A stretch of 30,147 nucleotides of DNA from CAZVFX01 sp964626565. GTDB taxonomy: Bacteria; Myxococcota_A; UBA9042; CAIXZC01. Shown piece by piece: positions 14,032-22,741 of the stretch. The translations under genes were made by a program, and so were the position numbers. The notes beneath the pieces are model-generated. The model was not told the DNA's origin. It saw only the letters and a program-made list of their open reading frames with translations, and made no database searches. The stretch lies in NCBI GenBank assembly GCA_964626565.1, contig CAZVFX010000087.1, positions 1 to 30,147 on the forward strand. Reading direction: 5' to 3'. How positions within the stretch are numbered: position 1 is the first letter of the stretch; every line of letters begins with the position of its first letter.

Positions 14032-16665
14032 TCAGGTTTCTTGCTCACTGCTCACCGCTTTCTTACCGAACAGCATGAGGCATGAGGGAAGCACTATCAG
14101 GTCACCTACCAGGGCCATGACCATGGTGAAGCTGGCCAGGTAGCCGAACTGCTGGAGGGCTACGAATTCGCATACAAGATCGATCATGAAGCCTGCTACC
14201 AGAATGATGGTGGTTACGATCATGGCGCGTCCGGTGAAACGGAGGCTGGTGAGGATTGCCTCCTGCCGGCTTCTTCCTGCCTCCATCTCTTCGTTGTAGC
14301 GCGCGATGAAGTGGATGGTGTCGTTTACCGCGATCCCCAGCGAGATTGAGAAGATGATGATCGTGGATGTGCGCAACGCGATTCCAGCCGCGGACATGAG
14401 CACCAGGGTGGTGAGGAGCGGGAAGATGTTGGGCAGGACCGACAGCATGGCAATGCGCAGGGAGCGGAAGAGCACTACCATGAGGAAGAAGATGAAGAAG
14501 AAGGCGGTAAACAGGCTCGTAAGCATGTCATGCACAATGAAGGAGAGGGCCTTCTCAACGAAGGTCATGGTCCCTGTCACCGAATAGGTGAACCGCTTGC
14601 CCAGGTCGGGGTCCGCAACAATCGCCTCGTCCAACTCCCGCTCCACGACACCGCGTACGTCATCCCAGGCGCTGCTGCCGTGGTCCCGCATGTAGATGGA
14701 TAGCCTTGCCGCGTCGTAGTACAGGGTCGCAAAGCGGTCCAGCAGCGACTGGCTGGAGGACTCCAGGGGCACCAGCAACTGGGACACTGCGGCGCGGCTG
14801 TCGGGCACTCGGTCGGCCTTTGGGTCACCCTTCTTCATGGCAAGGTGCATCTGCTTCACGATAGACACCAGCGACTCCATGCGGCCCACGTGCTCTTTCA
14901 CGAAGGGGTGGGACAGCATGCTGATGGTGGCTTTGTCGATGGCCTGCAGCAGCCGCGGGTCCTTGATCGACTCCGCACACATGCCGGCCGAGGTTGACAG
15001 CCCCAACTCCAGCCGTTGCTCAATGATGTCCACCGACCGCATCTTCTCGGTGGGCAGCAGCTTGGCCATGGCATCCCGCAAAGGCGCCATGGCCTTGCGC
15101 ACCCGGGCCGTCTTCACGCAGACCCTACCTTCGCCGCACTGAGCGTCGTTGTCGCACACCAGTTCGGGGTATGTGCGGCCCTCGAACAGAATCTCGTGGG
15201 GGATCACCGGCCGGAGGTGAGTTTCCATCGCCTTGGTCGCTTTGTGGACGCGGTTGGTGGGGGGCACTTCCTCCAGCAAGAGATTGTCGACGCCGAGACT
15301 GGTGACCGCATACCCGACCCCACCAACCGAAAACAGGGCCGCCGCGACGAAGATCTGCAGCGGGTAGCGGATAGTGAACCGTCCCAGCCGTTCCAGTGAA
15401 CGGTCCAGGCGGCCGTGGAACGCGCCCTTCTTTCTCGCATCGGGGCCCACCAGGCTCAAGCCCACCGGCAGCAGCGTCATGTTGACCACGTAGGTGAACA
15501 TCACCGCGATGGCGGTGTAGGTGCCGAACGACGCCACCGTTGCGATGGTGGCTGTCGACAGTGAGGCGAAGCCTACCGCGGTGGTAGCGCTGGTCAGAAA
15601 GCAGGCTTTGCCCAGGGTCTCCACGGAGCGCTGCACCGCTGCCGTGCGGGTCAACCCCACGCTTCGTTCCTCCAGGTACCGTGAAAGAATGTGCACCGCG
15701 TCGGCCACGCCGACAACCAGCACAATGACCGGTGCGATATGGTTGATAATGTTGAGGGGCTCGTCGGTCATTTGCATCAGACCGAGGTTCCACACCACCG
15801 CGATGAGCACCACCAGTTGCGGCAGCAGCAACCCGCTCCAGGACCGGAACAGCAGAAACAGGAACAGCGAAATGAGCAGCATCGATGCCGGCGTGGTGAA
15901 CGCGATGTCCTTGATGGAGAGTTGAGTATATTCGGTGGTGATGGCGGGGATGCCGACGAGGTGGAGTTCCACCCGCTCGCCAAACTCCGCCTGCTGCCGG
16001 TCCACCAATTCCTGCAGTCCGGCCACCGCTTCGGCCCGGGTGGCAGGGTGGAGGTGGGACATCTTGAAACGTGTCATCACCGCGGCTGCGCCTCCGTCTG
16101 CAGCCAGCACCATGCCCGAGTAGATGTCGTGGCGCATCAGCCTTTCGGCCGCGGCTCCATACCTCGACAGCGCACCGTCGTCGAAGTTCCCCGCGGTGCG
16201 CCACAGTTTTTCCACCTCCACCAGATTCGGGGAGCCATCCAGCACCTCAGCCAGTTGCAGACCCAGCGCTTCGGGCCGCACCTGCTCCTCGTCGTAGAAA
16301 TCGGTGGCCGACAAGGGGGAAATGGTGAACTCCCGGTCGAACTCGTAGCGGCCGTTCATCCACTCTTCAATCTCCGCCATGGCTACCGCGGTGGCAGGAG
16401 AAAGGGCCGCGGCCCGCCGGCTGTTTTTCTCCTTGACCACATACAGTACGCCGGTGGTGGAAGCGTCATCTCCAAAGCGGTCCTTGAACTTTGTGAGCAG
16501 CCGGGTCTCTTCACCGTCAAAACGGAACAAGCGCCTGAACGAGAAATCAAAGCGAATTTTGTCGAGGGGAAGGAGGGAGGTGAGCATAAAGGCGGTCACC
16601 GCCAGGGCAAAACCGGTAATCCACGCTCTGCGCCTCAGCAGGAACGCCGCGTATCGCGCGAACAT
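14032..16665 (-). CDS. RND superfamily exporter, MMPL/HAE3 type
   Basis: The 877-residue product fits an inner-membrane exporter driven by proton motive force. It is a tandem duplication of one helix, a large periplasmic loop and a five-helix bundle: TM1 about 12-34, the first bundle with VVGVADAVHILSRY (about 315-330), and the second bundle with ISLGIAVNDTIHFIARYNEE (about 770). ATG 16665 is chosen because GGGAGGT lies 6 bases upstream; the longer frame to 16731 adds a Pro/Arg-rich stretch. The second periplasmic loop carries an unusual Cys-rich piece, CDNDAQCGEGRVC (about 500-515). Transported lipids or hydrophobic compounds cannot be named. No membrane-fusion or TolC-like partner is adjacent. 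Confidence 0.88.
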   Translation of the reverse strand: MFARYAAFLLRRRAWITGFALAVTAFMLTSLLPLDKIRFDFSFRRLFRFDGEETRLLTKFKDRFGDDASTTGVLYVVKEKNSRRAAALSPATAVAMAEIEEWMNGRYEFDREFTISPLSATDFYDEEQVRPEALGLQLAEVLDGSPNLVEVEKLWRTAGNFDDGALSRYGAAAERLMRHDIYSGMVLAADGGAAAVMTRFKMSHLHPATRAEAVAGLQELVDRQQAEFGERVELHLVGIPAITTEYTQLSIKDIAFTTPASMLLISLFLFLLFRSWSGLLLPQLVVLIAVVWNLGLMQMTDEPLNIINHIAPVIVLVVGVADAVHILSRYLEERSVGLTRTAAVQRSVETLGKACFLTSATTAVGFASLSTATIATVASFGTYTAIAVMFTYVVNMTLLPVGLSLVGPDARKKGAFHGRLDRSLERLGRFTIRYPLQIFVAAALFSVGGVGYAVTSLGVDNLLLEEVPPTNRVHKATKAMETHLRPVIPHEILFEGRTYPELVCDNDAQCGEGRVCVKTARVRKAMAPLRDAMAKLLPTEKMRSVDIIEQRLELGLSTSAGMCAESIKDPRLLQAIDKATISMLSHPFVKEHVGRMESLVSIVKQMHLAMKKGDPKADRVPDSRAAVSQLLVPLESSSQSLLDRFATLYYDAARLSIYMRDHGSSAWDDVRGVVERELDEAIVADPDLGKRFTYSVTGTMTFVEKALSFIVHDMLTSLFTAFFFIFFLMVVLFRSLRIAMLSVLPNIFPLLTTLVLMSAAGIALRTSTIIIFSISLGIAVNDTIHFIARYNEEMEAGRSRQEAILTSLRFTGRAMIVTTIILVAGFMIDLVCEFVALQQFGYLASFTMVMALVGDLIVLPSCLMLFGKKAVSSEQET

Positions 16666-16695
16666 CTGATACCTCCCGTGCTGTGGGCCATCATA

Positions 16696-16712
16696 GCGCG
16701 CCGGATGCGCGC
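16696..16712. promoter_or_regulatory. Inverted repeat GCGCGC-N5-GCGCGC in a divergent spacer
   Basis: The sequence GCGCGCCGGATGCGCGC lies in the 122-base region between the divergent RND exporter and ugd genes. It sits just upstream of a possible minus-strand -10 TATGAT (16695-16690) that would serve the exporter. The position suits an operator, but CG-only arms can arise by chance in GC-rich DNA. Confidence 0.35.
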
Positions 16713-16724
16713 GTGGAAAGGGTT

Positions 16725-16751
16725 TTGACAAGACTGATTGAAATGTAGTAC
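16725..16751 (+). promoter_or_regulatory. Possible ugd promoter
   Basis: A consensus -35 TTGACA is at 16725-16730. The best -10 is TAGTAC at 16746-16751 with a short 15-bp spacer; TACACC at 16749 would give 18 bp. The -35 is convincing, the -10 is not. Confidence 0.4.
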
Positions 16752-16787
16752 ACCTAGCTCCACTAGGATGTACTTCGGAGGCCGACC

Positions 16788-18095
16788 ATGAAACTGGCTG
16801 TAATCGGGACCGGATACGTCGGGCTCGTTGCGGGCGTCGGGTTCGCTGAGAGCGGCAACGACGTCATTTGTGTGGACAATGACGAGGGCAAGATCGAGTT
16901 GCTCAAGAATGGGGGAGTCCCCATTTACGAGCCGGGGCTCGAGGGTTTGCTGAAACGCAACATTGAGGAAGGCAGGCTTACGTTCAGCACCGATCTGGCC
17001 GCCGCGGTTGAGGAGTGCTATGTGATCCTCGTCGCGGTGGGCACGCCGCCGGGCGAGGATGGCTCGGCAGACCTGACCCACGTACTCGACGTCGCCCGGG
17101 CTGTCGCCAGCGCCATGGACGGGTACCGGGTGATCGTGCTCAAAAGCACTGTGCCCGTCGGTACCAACGAGAAAGTCTGCGCAGCCATGCAGGGGATCAC
17201 GACGCACAATTTCGACGTCGTATCCAACCCCGAGTTCCTCAAAGAAGGGGCCGCGCTCAGCGACTTCATGAAACCTGACAGAATCGTCATCGGCACCGAT
17301 TCGGAAAGGGCGAGAGAGGTGCTCAGAGAGCTGTACGCACCCTTTGTTCGCACCATGAATCCGGTGCTCTTCATGGACGAACGCAGCGCGGAAATGACCA
17401 AATACGCGTGCAACGCCATGCTGGCCACCAGGATCTCTTTCATGAACGACGTTGCGAATCTGTGCGACCTGGTGGGCGCAGACGTCTCTCTTGTGCGCAT
17501 GGGCATGGGGACCGATCCCCGTATCGGCAACAAGTTCCTTTTCCCCGGCGCCGGGTACGGCGGTTCCTGTTTCCCCAAAGACGTCAGGGCACTCATTCGA
17601 ACCGGCCAGGAGAACGGCTATGGCCTGCGGGTGCTGGAGTCTGTTCATGAAGTGAACGAAGACCAGAAGATGCTCCTGGCCAGGAAGTGCCTGGCCCACT
17701 TCGGGGGCAGTGTGCAGGATCGTCGCATAACCCTGTGGGGACTGTCGTTCAAGCCCAACACCGACGATATGAGGGAAGCCCCCGCGCTGCTCATCATCAA
17801 GGAGCTTCTGGAGAACCAGGCTAAGATCACGGTTTGGGACCCCACCGCGCTTGAGGTTGCCCGGGAGATGTTTGGAGACAGAATAGAGTACGGTACCTCA
17901 GCATACTCGGCTCTGGACGGGGCAGATGCGCTGGTAGTGGTCACCGAGTGGAATGAATTCAGAACTCCTGATTTTCCGAGGATGCGGAGCCTCATGAGCG
18001 GCAACGTCATCTTCGATGGTCGCAACCTGTACAATCCTGAGCGTATGAAGGAGTATGGGTTCCGTCTGTACACTATCGGGAGAGGGGTGGTTTAG
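16788..18095 (+). CDS. ugd: UDP-glucose 6-dehydrogenase
   Basis: This enzyme oxidises UDP-glucose to UDP-glucuronate with two NAD+, supplying uronic acids and derived sugars for envelope polysaccharides. The 435-residue product starts with the NAD-binding MKLAVIGTGYVGLVAG (Gly7, Gly9, Gly12). It has the GTPPGEDGSADL segment, the STVPVGT motif, SNPEFLKEGAA, the catalytic Cys261 in GYGGSCFPKDV, and the C-terminal UDP-binding region with GLSFKPNTDDMREAP. ATG 16788 follows GGAGG by 7 bases. Length is typical. It is divergent from the RND exporter and is followed after 39 bases by a lipoprotein gene. Confidence 0.97.
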   Translation: MKLAVIGTGYVGLVAGVGFAESGNDVICVDNDEGKIELLKNGGVPIYEPGLEGLLKRNIEEGRLTFSTDLAAAVEECYVILVAVGTPPGEDGSADLTHVLDVARAVASAMDGYRVIVLKSTVPVGTNEKVCAAMQGITTHNFDVVSNPEFLKEGAALSDFMKPDRIVIGTDSERAREVLRELYAPFVRTMNPVLFMDERSAEMTKYACNAMLATRISFMNDVANLCDLVGADVSLVRMGMGTDPRIGNKFLFPGAGYGGSCFPKDVRALIRTGQENGYGLRVLESVHEVNEDQKMLLARKCLAHFGGSVQDRRITLWGLSFKPNTDDMREAPALLIIKELLENQAKITVWDPTALEVAREMFGDRIEYGTSAYSALDGADALVVVTEWNEFRTPDFPRMRSLMSGNVIFDGRNLYNPERMKEYGFRLYTIGRGVV

Positions 18096-18134
18096 CCCGG
18101 CAGTTTTTGGGGCCCGACAGAGGCGTGGAACTGG

Positions 18135-18713
18135 ATGTTCGGTTATTGGGGAGGACGGGTAGCGCGTGGCTTGGTCGCAATTGTGATCATGGGTGCGGTG
18201 TCTTGTAGCCCGGGGGTCAAGTACACTATGTCATATCCCCAGGTGTCCGAGGAGAACCGTTTCATCGGTCCCGACCTCGAAATATCCTTTTCTTTCCGGC
18301 GGCAGTCGGTGCGCATGGTGGTATTCAACACCGGGGACTCCGACGCCATAATCAACTGGGACCAGGCGACACTTGTGTCTGCCGGAGGCGAGGCGGTGCG
18401 GTTGGTCAGCGCCGGGCGGCCGTTGCTCTACACCATTCCGGCAGGGAGCCGGGCCACCGCGGAGTTGACGCTGGCCACCTGGCACAGCGGGCGTGCTTCA
18501 ATGTGGAGGCGGCGAGCCCACCTGAAGAAACAGCTTGTACACGAATCCCAGGCGGAAGTGGCAGGTGCGCAGGTGAGGATGATCATCCCCGTGCGCAAGA
18601 TGGGCCTGGACGGCAGTGTGGTTGACGAGGTTATGGAGTTTGTTTTTGGAGTGACCCTGGGTGAAGAACCCGAGCAGGAAGGGGGCGGCTACACCGAGCC
18701 GCCCATCTTCTAG
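18135..18713 (+). CDS. Predicted lipoprotein with Ig-like beta domain
   Basis: The 192-residue product begins with a lipoprotein signal ending MGAVSC, with Cys24 the modified residue and Ser at +2, which suggests the outer membrane by the E. coli rule. The mature part has a beta-sandwich look, with VVFNTGDSDAIINWDQATLV and LLYTIPAGSRATAELTL, a pattern found in many uncharacterised envelope lipoproteins with a WD plus IPxGS arrangement. The C terminus is Glu/Pro-rich. The ribosome binding site is weak. It probably shares a transcript with ugd and the following barrel protein. Function unknown. Confidence 0.72.
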   Translation: MFGYWGGRVARGLVAIVIMGAVSCSPGVKYTMSYPQVSEENRFIGPDLEISFSFRRQSVRMVVFNTGDSDAIINWDQATLVSAGGEAVRLVSAGRPLLYTIPAGSRATAELTLATWHSGRASMWRRRAHLKKQLVHESQAEVAGAQVRMIIPVRKMGLDGSVVDEVMEFVFGVTLGEEPEQEGGGYTEPPIF

Positions 18714-18731
18714 GCCGAGGACTGGGAACGT

Positions 18732-19439
18732 ATGGTTTTGTCGACAGGCAATAGCGGAGCAGCAGCGCAACTGGCGGTGAGGTGTCTGGTGGCATCTGCC
18801 TTGCTGGCCGTTGTGGTGTGCGTCGGCCCGGCCGCAGCTTCGGCCCAGTCCTCCTACTCCGACGACAGCGGTTCCCCTGTCTGGCTGGCTGTCAATTTCG
18901 GCGCCGGAGCCTCGGTTCCGCTACCTCTGGCGTCACCCATGAAGGTGGGACCGGCAGCCCTTACCTGGAACGGCGGTGTAGCCGCCCATTTTTCCAACAT
19001 GTCCGCGCTGGCGCTCAGGCTTTCCGGCAAGGAGTTCGCAGGCAAGGAGTCGCTCTACGACTTCGTCAAATACCTATCCATTGCGGGCCGGGGATACCTG
19101 CCCGTTTTCACCTCCCCCCACTTCGATATCCACCTGGTTGGCGAATTCGGGATGTCCAACGTGCAGAAACGCTATGTCGATCCGGTTCGTGACGAAACCG
19201 GTAAGATTCAGTACGACTACGATGAAATCACCGGCAAGCTGGCGCCGGTGGGCAAGCAGGTATCAACCAATCTGTGGGCCCCAACCGCGGGGTTCGGCGC
19301 AAAGTTCGTTGCTTACCCGGTCGATTTTGTCGGTATCTACCTTGAGCCGGTAGCCGCAATGGCCTGGTTCCCCGATTTTAGCGTTGCAGAAGGGGCGGCC
19401 ACCCTGGATACCACGGCCGGCCTGGAGGTTCACTTCTAG
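18732..19439 (+). CDS. Predicted outer-membrane beta-barrel protein
   Basis: The 235-residue product has a signal peptide ending near AAASA/QSS (residue 38). The rest alternates polar and hydrophobic residues in strand-length pieces with Gly/aromatic girdles and ends in VHF, the C-terminal aromatic typical of barrels inserted by the Bam machinery. Segments such as WLAVNFGAGASVPL, HFDIHLVGEFGMSNV and VGIYLEPVAAMAWFPDF look like barrel strands, so a small eight- to ten-strand barrel is likely. No specific family is recognised. It starts 18 bases after the lipoprotein stop, so it is probably the third gene of the ugd transcript. Its stop shares the palindrome CTAG with the stop of the convergent response-regulator gene. 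Confidence 0.7.
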   Translation: MVLSTGNSGAAAQLAVRCLVASALLAVVVCVGPAAASAQSSYSDDSGSPVWLAVNFGAGASVPLPLASPMKVGPAALTWNGGVAAHFSNMSALALRLSGKEFAGKESLYDFVKYLSIAGRGYLPVFTSPHFDIHLVGEFGMSNVQKRYVDPVRDETGKIQYDYDEITGKLAPVGKQVSTNLWAPTAGFGAKFVAYPVDFVGIYLEPVAAMAWFPDFSVAEGAATLDTTAGLEVHF

Positions 19440-20440
19440 TTGGGCGCTGTTCGGATCGAGTTTTTCCCGTCGGCCTTGGCGTTGTACATAGCCTTATCCG
19501 CACGGCCGAAGAACTGCTCAAAATCCTGATCTGCGGGGCCAGCCTCGGCAACGCCGCCTGAAATCGTGACACACACGGGCGAACCTTCAATGGAAGAGTT
19601 CCGTCTCGCCAGGTCTTCCCTGATCCGCTCGGCAACCAGGGCGGCGCCGTCAAGGGGCGTGTTGGGGAGAAGCAGCACGAACTCTTCGCCGCCAAAACGG
19701 CCCACCGAGTCCACTTTGCGAATGTTGTCCTGAAGAAATGAGGCGACATCTTTGAGGACCTGGTCGCCGACGGGGTGCCCGTAGGAATCGTTGACCTTCT
19801 TGAAGTCGTCGACGTCCAATACCGCGATGGAGAAGGGTGTATCGTAGCGCCGCAAGCGGGCCAACTCCTCGCTGATGCGCGATTCCAGATAGCGGCGGTT
19901 GTACAAGCCGGTGAGCGGGTCCCGCGTCGCAAGTTCTTCCAATTGCCGGTTGCGGTCCTCAAGCTGCCGGGTACGCTTCTGCACAAGCCCCTCAAGCGCA
20001 CTATTCTGCTCACTCAAAGCCACCGTGAGGTTGTCCCGTTCAGCCATGATCCCATGGATCTGGGTAGCCTGCACCAGCGCGGTGTCCAACTCGTCCTTGG
20101 TGAAGGGCTTCGCCAGGAAGCCATGAATCTGACCCTGGTTTATGGCTCCCACCAAGCGGGGAAAATCGGTGTACGCGCTCATGAGCAAACGCACTGTGGA
20201 AGGCCAGTTGTCCCGGAAAGCGGCCAGCAGCTCAACCCCTTGCTTCAGGGGGAGCCGATCGTCAACCAGCGCGATTTGGTATTTGCCACCCGAGGCGAGC
20301 AATTCAAGGGCTTCTTCAACGCTGCCTGCGGTGGTGACATCGTAGTTGGGCGAAAGCATGCGGCGCAATGCCGTACACAACGCGCTTTCGTCATCAACTA
20401 TCAGGACTGAAACCAGTTTCTCAGCTACTGCTCCACACAC
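19436..20440 (-). CDS. Response regulator with diguanylate cyclase output (REC-GGDEF)
   Basis: It is predicted to make cyclic di-GMP from two GTP when phosphorylated by an unseen histidine kinase. The 334-residue product has a receiver domain with acidic pocket Asp16-Asp17, phospho-acceptor Asp60 (LVDDRLP), Ser88 and Lys111 (AKPF). A coiled-coil helix follows (about 130-170), then a GGDEF domain with DPLTGLYNRRYLE, an intact active site GGEEF (about 250) and an intact inhibitory RxxD site (RKVD, five residues before GGEEF). GTG 20440 is chosen because GGAGGGAGG sits 9 bases upstream, inside the end of the preceding gene. The genes overlap by 16 bases, so translation is probably coupled to the cysteine-rich lipoprotein. 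No kinase gene is adjacent. Confidence 0.93.
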   Translation of the reverse strand: MCGAVAEKLVSVLIVDDESALCTALRRMLSPNYDVTTAGSVEEALELLASGGKYQIALVDDRLPLKQGVELLAAFRDNWPSTVRLLMSAYTDFPRLVGAINQGQIHGFLAKPFTKDELDTALVQATQIHGIMAERDNLTVALSEQNSALEGLVQKRTRQLEDRNRQLEELATRDPLTGLYNRRYLESRISEELARLRRYDTPFSIAVLDVDDFKKVNDSYGHPVGDQVLKDVASFLQDNIRKVDSVGRFGGEEFVLLLPNTPLDGAALVAERIREDLARRNSSIEGSPVCVTISGGVAEAGPADQDFEQFFGRADKAMYNAKADGKNSIRTAPN

Positions 20441-22611
20441 CAGTAGTATCCTCCCTCCTGATACCATCCACACTGCCAGTTCGGTCCCAGATTGGCGCAA
20501 TCGAACGTCTGCATAATACCGTTTTGGCACCAATTGACAACATTTGCTTCACACACGCCTACGTAATCCAGACCTTCCGGGCATAAGCCCTGCCCGTAGA
20601 CGCACTGGTTCTTGTCGTTGCAATGCTGGGTCACAGCGCAGTAGCCGCATACATATCCGCAGCCGTCGTCGCCGCAAACTTTATCTTCACAATCAGGGAT
20701 GCACTCTTCCTGAAAGCACGAATAGACGAACAGGTCGGGCACCCAACCGCAGTGCCAGTAGGCGCCGTAGCTGGCGCAGTCCTGGAACAACACCTGGCCC
20801 TCCTCGCACCACACCATGGTTTCTCCCTGGCATACCGGGTCCTCTGAGTAGCCGCCGCAATCGCCGCCTTCCCCTTTGCACTGATTGTCCTCGCACTCGA
20901 CTCCCGGCGGGCAGTCGCCGCAGTTGCCGCCGCAGCCGTCGTCGCCGCACTGCTTGCCCACGCAGTCGGGGATACACACTCCCTGACAGTAGTAGGGGAA
21001 ATTCACCGGGCCTTCCAGTTGCTCTGCGATGCAATCGTAGAATTGGAAGTCGGCATTCCACCCGCACTTCTGGTGGGCCGGGTCGTCCATGGCCGTGCAG
21101 TCCATGTGCCACAAATACCCGTTGTCGCACCAGAACACGGCGTCGCTCTGGCAGCAGCCGTTGTAGCTGATGTCTCCACATTCACCTTGCCCGACGCAAT
21201 AGCCGTTTTCGCACTCTTGCCCGAAGCCGCAGCTACCGCAACTGCCGCCGCAGCCGTCGTCTCCGCACTCCTTGCCCGTACACAGCGGTACGCACTCGCC
21301 CTGGGGGTTGCAGCCGTGGCTGTCCAGCGCGGGCATCCACTCACAGATGACGTTCTTTCCTTCAGTCAGGCAGTCGATGAACTCCAGGGACCCTTCGATG
21401 CAGAGAATGAGGTTTGCGCCATCGCACCAGCCTGACTGGTCCACCGCGCCGCACGGGTCGCCCGTGCCGTGGCACGACCCGTCCGGGACGCACAACTCGC
21501 CATCGGCACACTGGCCGCAACTTCCCCCGCACGCATCGCTGCCACACACCTTGCCGGCACAATCGGGGACGCAGTCCGTGATGCAGGAGCCCTGGGGCGA
21601 GCACCAGGCCCAGGGCGCGCATTTGCCGCACTCGCCGCCGCACCCGTCGGGTCCGCACTCCTTGCCGACGCAGGACGGGTCGCACTGGATCTCACACTGT
21701 CCACCAACGCAGGTCTCCCCGGGCATGCACACCCCGCAGCTACCCCCGCAGCCGTCGGTCCCGCACTCGGTGCCGGGGCAGGTGGGGACGCAGATGACCG
21801 AGCATTCGAAGTTCTCGCATTCGAAACCAAACTGGCAGCCGCCGCATTCTCCGCCACAACCGTCGTCCCCGCACTCCTTGCCTTCGCACTGAGGTACGCA
21901 AATGGAGCACAGCCCTTCCGGACCGCACGCCTTGCCTTCGGGACAATCGCCGCACGACCCGCCGTTGCAGCCGTCCGGACCGCACTCCTTGTCGTCGCAC
22001 TTTGGCTCACAGACGGGCCCGCATTGGTCGTAGGTGTTACACTCCTGGCCTTCCGGACAGGTGCCGCATACCCCGCCACACTTGTCATCGCCGCACAACT
22101 TGCCGAAACAGTCGGGAGTGCAGCAGATGCCGGCCCCGCCCAGGCAGGAATCTCCTTCGGGGCATTCCCCGCAGTAGCCGCCACAGCCGTCGAGTCCGCA
22201 CTCCTTGTTCTCACAGTCGGGGACACAGCCCTCGTCCTCAGGGGCAGCATCCTGAACCTCGCCAACCTCGGCGGCATCGTCCTCGGGGGCATCCGCCCCG
22301 GCGTCCACCGGGGCGATATCGCTGTCCGGCGGGTCTACTACAACATCCTCGCCGCCTTCCACACACTGGCTGTCTGAGCAACCGTGGGGGCACTGCTTGT
22401 CCACTTTCCAAATGGTCACGTCGCCGTCGGCGCCTGAGCAGCGCAACACCACCGAGTGATCGTAGCTGTCCTGTCCGCAGGACAGCGCCCCCAGAGTGCC
22501 GCACGGCGACCCTACCTCGGGGCCGTCCACGAGCAGCGGGTCCTTGTCGGCTCCGCCGCAGGCACATACGAGCAACGCGAAAACAAACGGGACTAGGCGT
22601 CTGGCACCCAC
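20425..22611 (-). CDS. Large cysteine-rich modular lipoprotein
   Basis: A 728-residue surface protein with two kinds of Cys-rich module. The start is probably GTG 22611 (AGGTGG 5 bases upstream), giving a lipoprotein signal ending LLVCAC (Cys18); ATGs at 22650/22647 would add 13 residues. After an Asp/Glu/Pro/Ala-rich linker come ten copies of CxPxCxxKxCGxDGCGG, each followed by xCGxC. The first seven are consecutive; the last three alternate with four copies of a second module of about 50 residues (pattern C...C..V.WC..G....DC.....CGW......C). A weaker version of the second module precedes the linker. The first module is common in Myxococcota surface proteins of unknown role. The Cys spacing suggests disulfide-stapled modules outside the cell. 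It overlaps the downstream REC-GGDEF gene. Confidence 0.85.
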   Translation of the reverse strand: MGARRLVPFVFALLVCACGGADKDPLLVDGPEVGSPCGTLGALSCGQDSYDHSVVLRCSGADGDVTIWKVDKQCPHGCSDSQCVEGGEDVVVDPPDSDIAPVDAGADAPEDDAAEVGEVQDAAPEDEGCVPDCENKECGLDGCGGYCGECPEGDSCLGGAGICCTPDCFGKLCGDDKCGGVCGTCPEGQECNTYDQCGPVCEPKCDDKECGPDGCNGGSCGDCPEGKACGPEGLCSICVPQCEGKECGDDGCGGECGGCQFGFECENFECSVICVPTCPGTECGTDGCGGSCGVCMPGETCVGGQCEIQCDPSCVGKECGPDGCGGECGKCAPWAWCSPQGSCITDCVPDCAGKVCGSDACGGSCGQCADGELCVPDGSCHGTGDPCGAVDQSGWCDGANLILCIEGSLEFIDCLTEGKNVICEWMPALDSHGCNPQGECVPLCTGKECGDDGCGGSCGSCGFGQECENGYCVGQGECGDISYNGCCQSDAVFWCDNGYLWHMDCTAMDDPAHQKCGWNADFQFYDCIAEQLEGPVNFPYYCQGVCIPDCVGKQCGDDGCGGNCGDCPPGVECEDNQCKGEGGDCGGYSEDPVCQGETMVWCEEGQVLFQDCASYGAYWHCGWVPDLFVYSCFQEECIPDCEDKVCGDDGCGYVCGYCAVTQHCNDKNQCVYGQGLCPEGLDYVGVCEANVVNWCQNGIMQTFDCANLGPNWQCGWYQEGGYYWCVEQ

Positions 22612-22717
22612 GGCATCCACCTCAATGCTTACGTTCAAAACCGTCATCAATAATACATGGATTCTTGTAGAAAACCAACATACGGCTATCAGCTATCAGG
22701 TACGGCCAGCAATACGC

Positions 22718-22741
22718 GGGGGACTCAGTGAGAGTCGCCCC
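22718..22741 (-). other. Stem-loop overlapping a stop codon
   Basis: GACTC (22722-22726) pairs with GAGTC (22732-22736) around AGTGA. The outer GGGG (22718-22721) pairs with CCCC (22738-22741) past one bulged base. On the minus strand it forms right at the stop of the 22741-23826 gene. No T tract follows in that direction, so it may be a weak terminator or a 3'-end stabiliser. Confidence 0.35.

Noticed and set aside
15125..16204. 359-codon minus-strand frame overlapping the RND exporter in another frame
   Set aside because: It lies within the exporter coding region, starts internally and is dominated by Arg, Gly and His; the exporter frame carries the conserved motifs.
21469..22377. 302-codon plus-strand open frame rich in Ala and Leu that could look like a membrane protein
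   Set aside because: It is the reverse complement of the cysteine-rich repeats; its hydrophobic pattern simply mirrors the repeated Cys/Gly codons.
20430..22380. Possible CRISPR or DNA satellite because of regularly spaced similar sequences
   Set aside because: The repeats are protein-level modules inside one open reading frame with diverged DNA, and there are no unique spacers.
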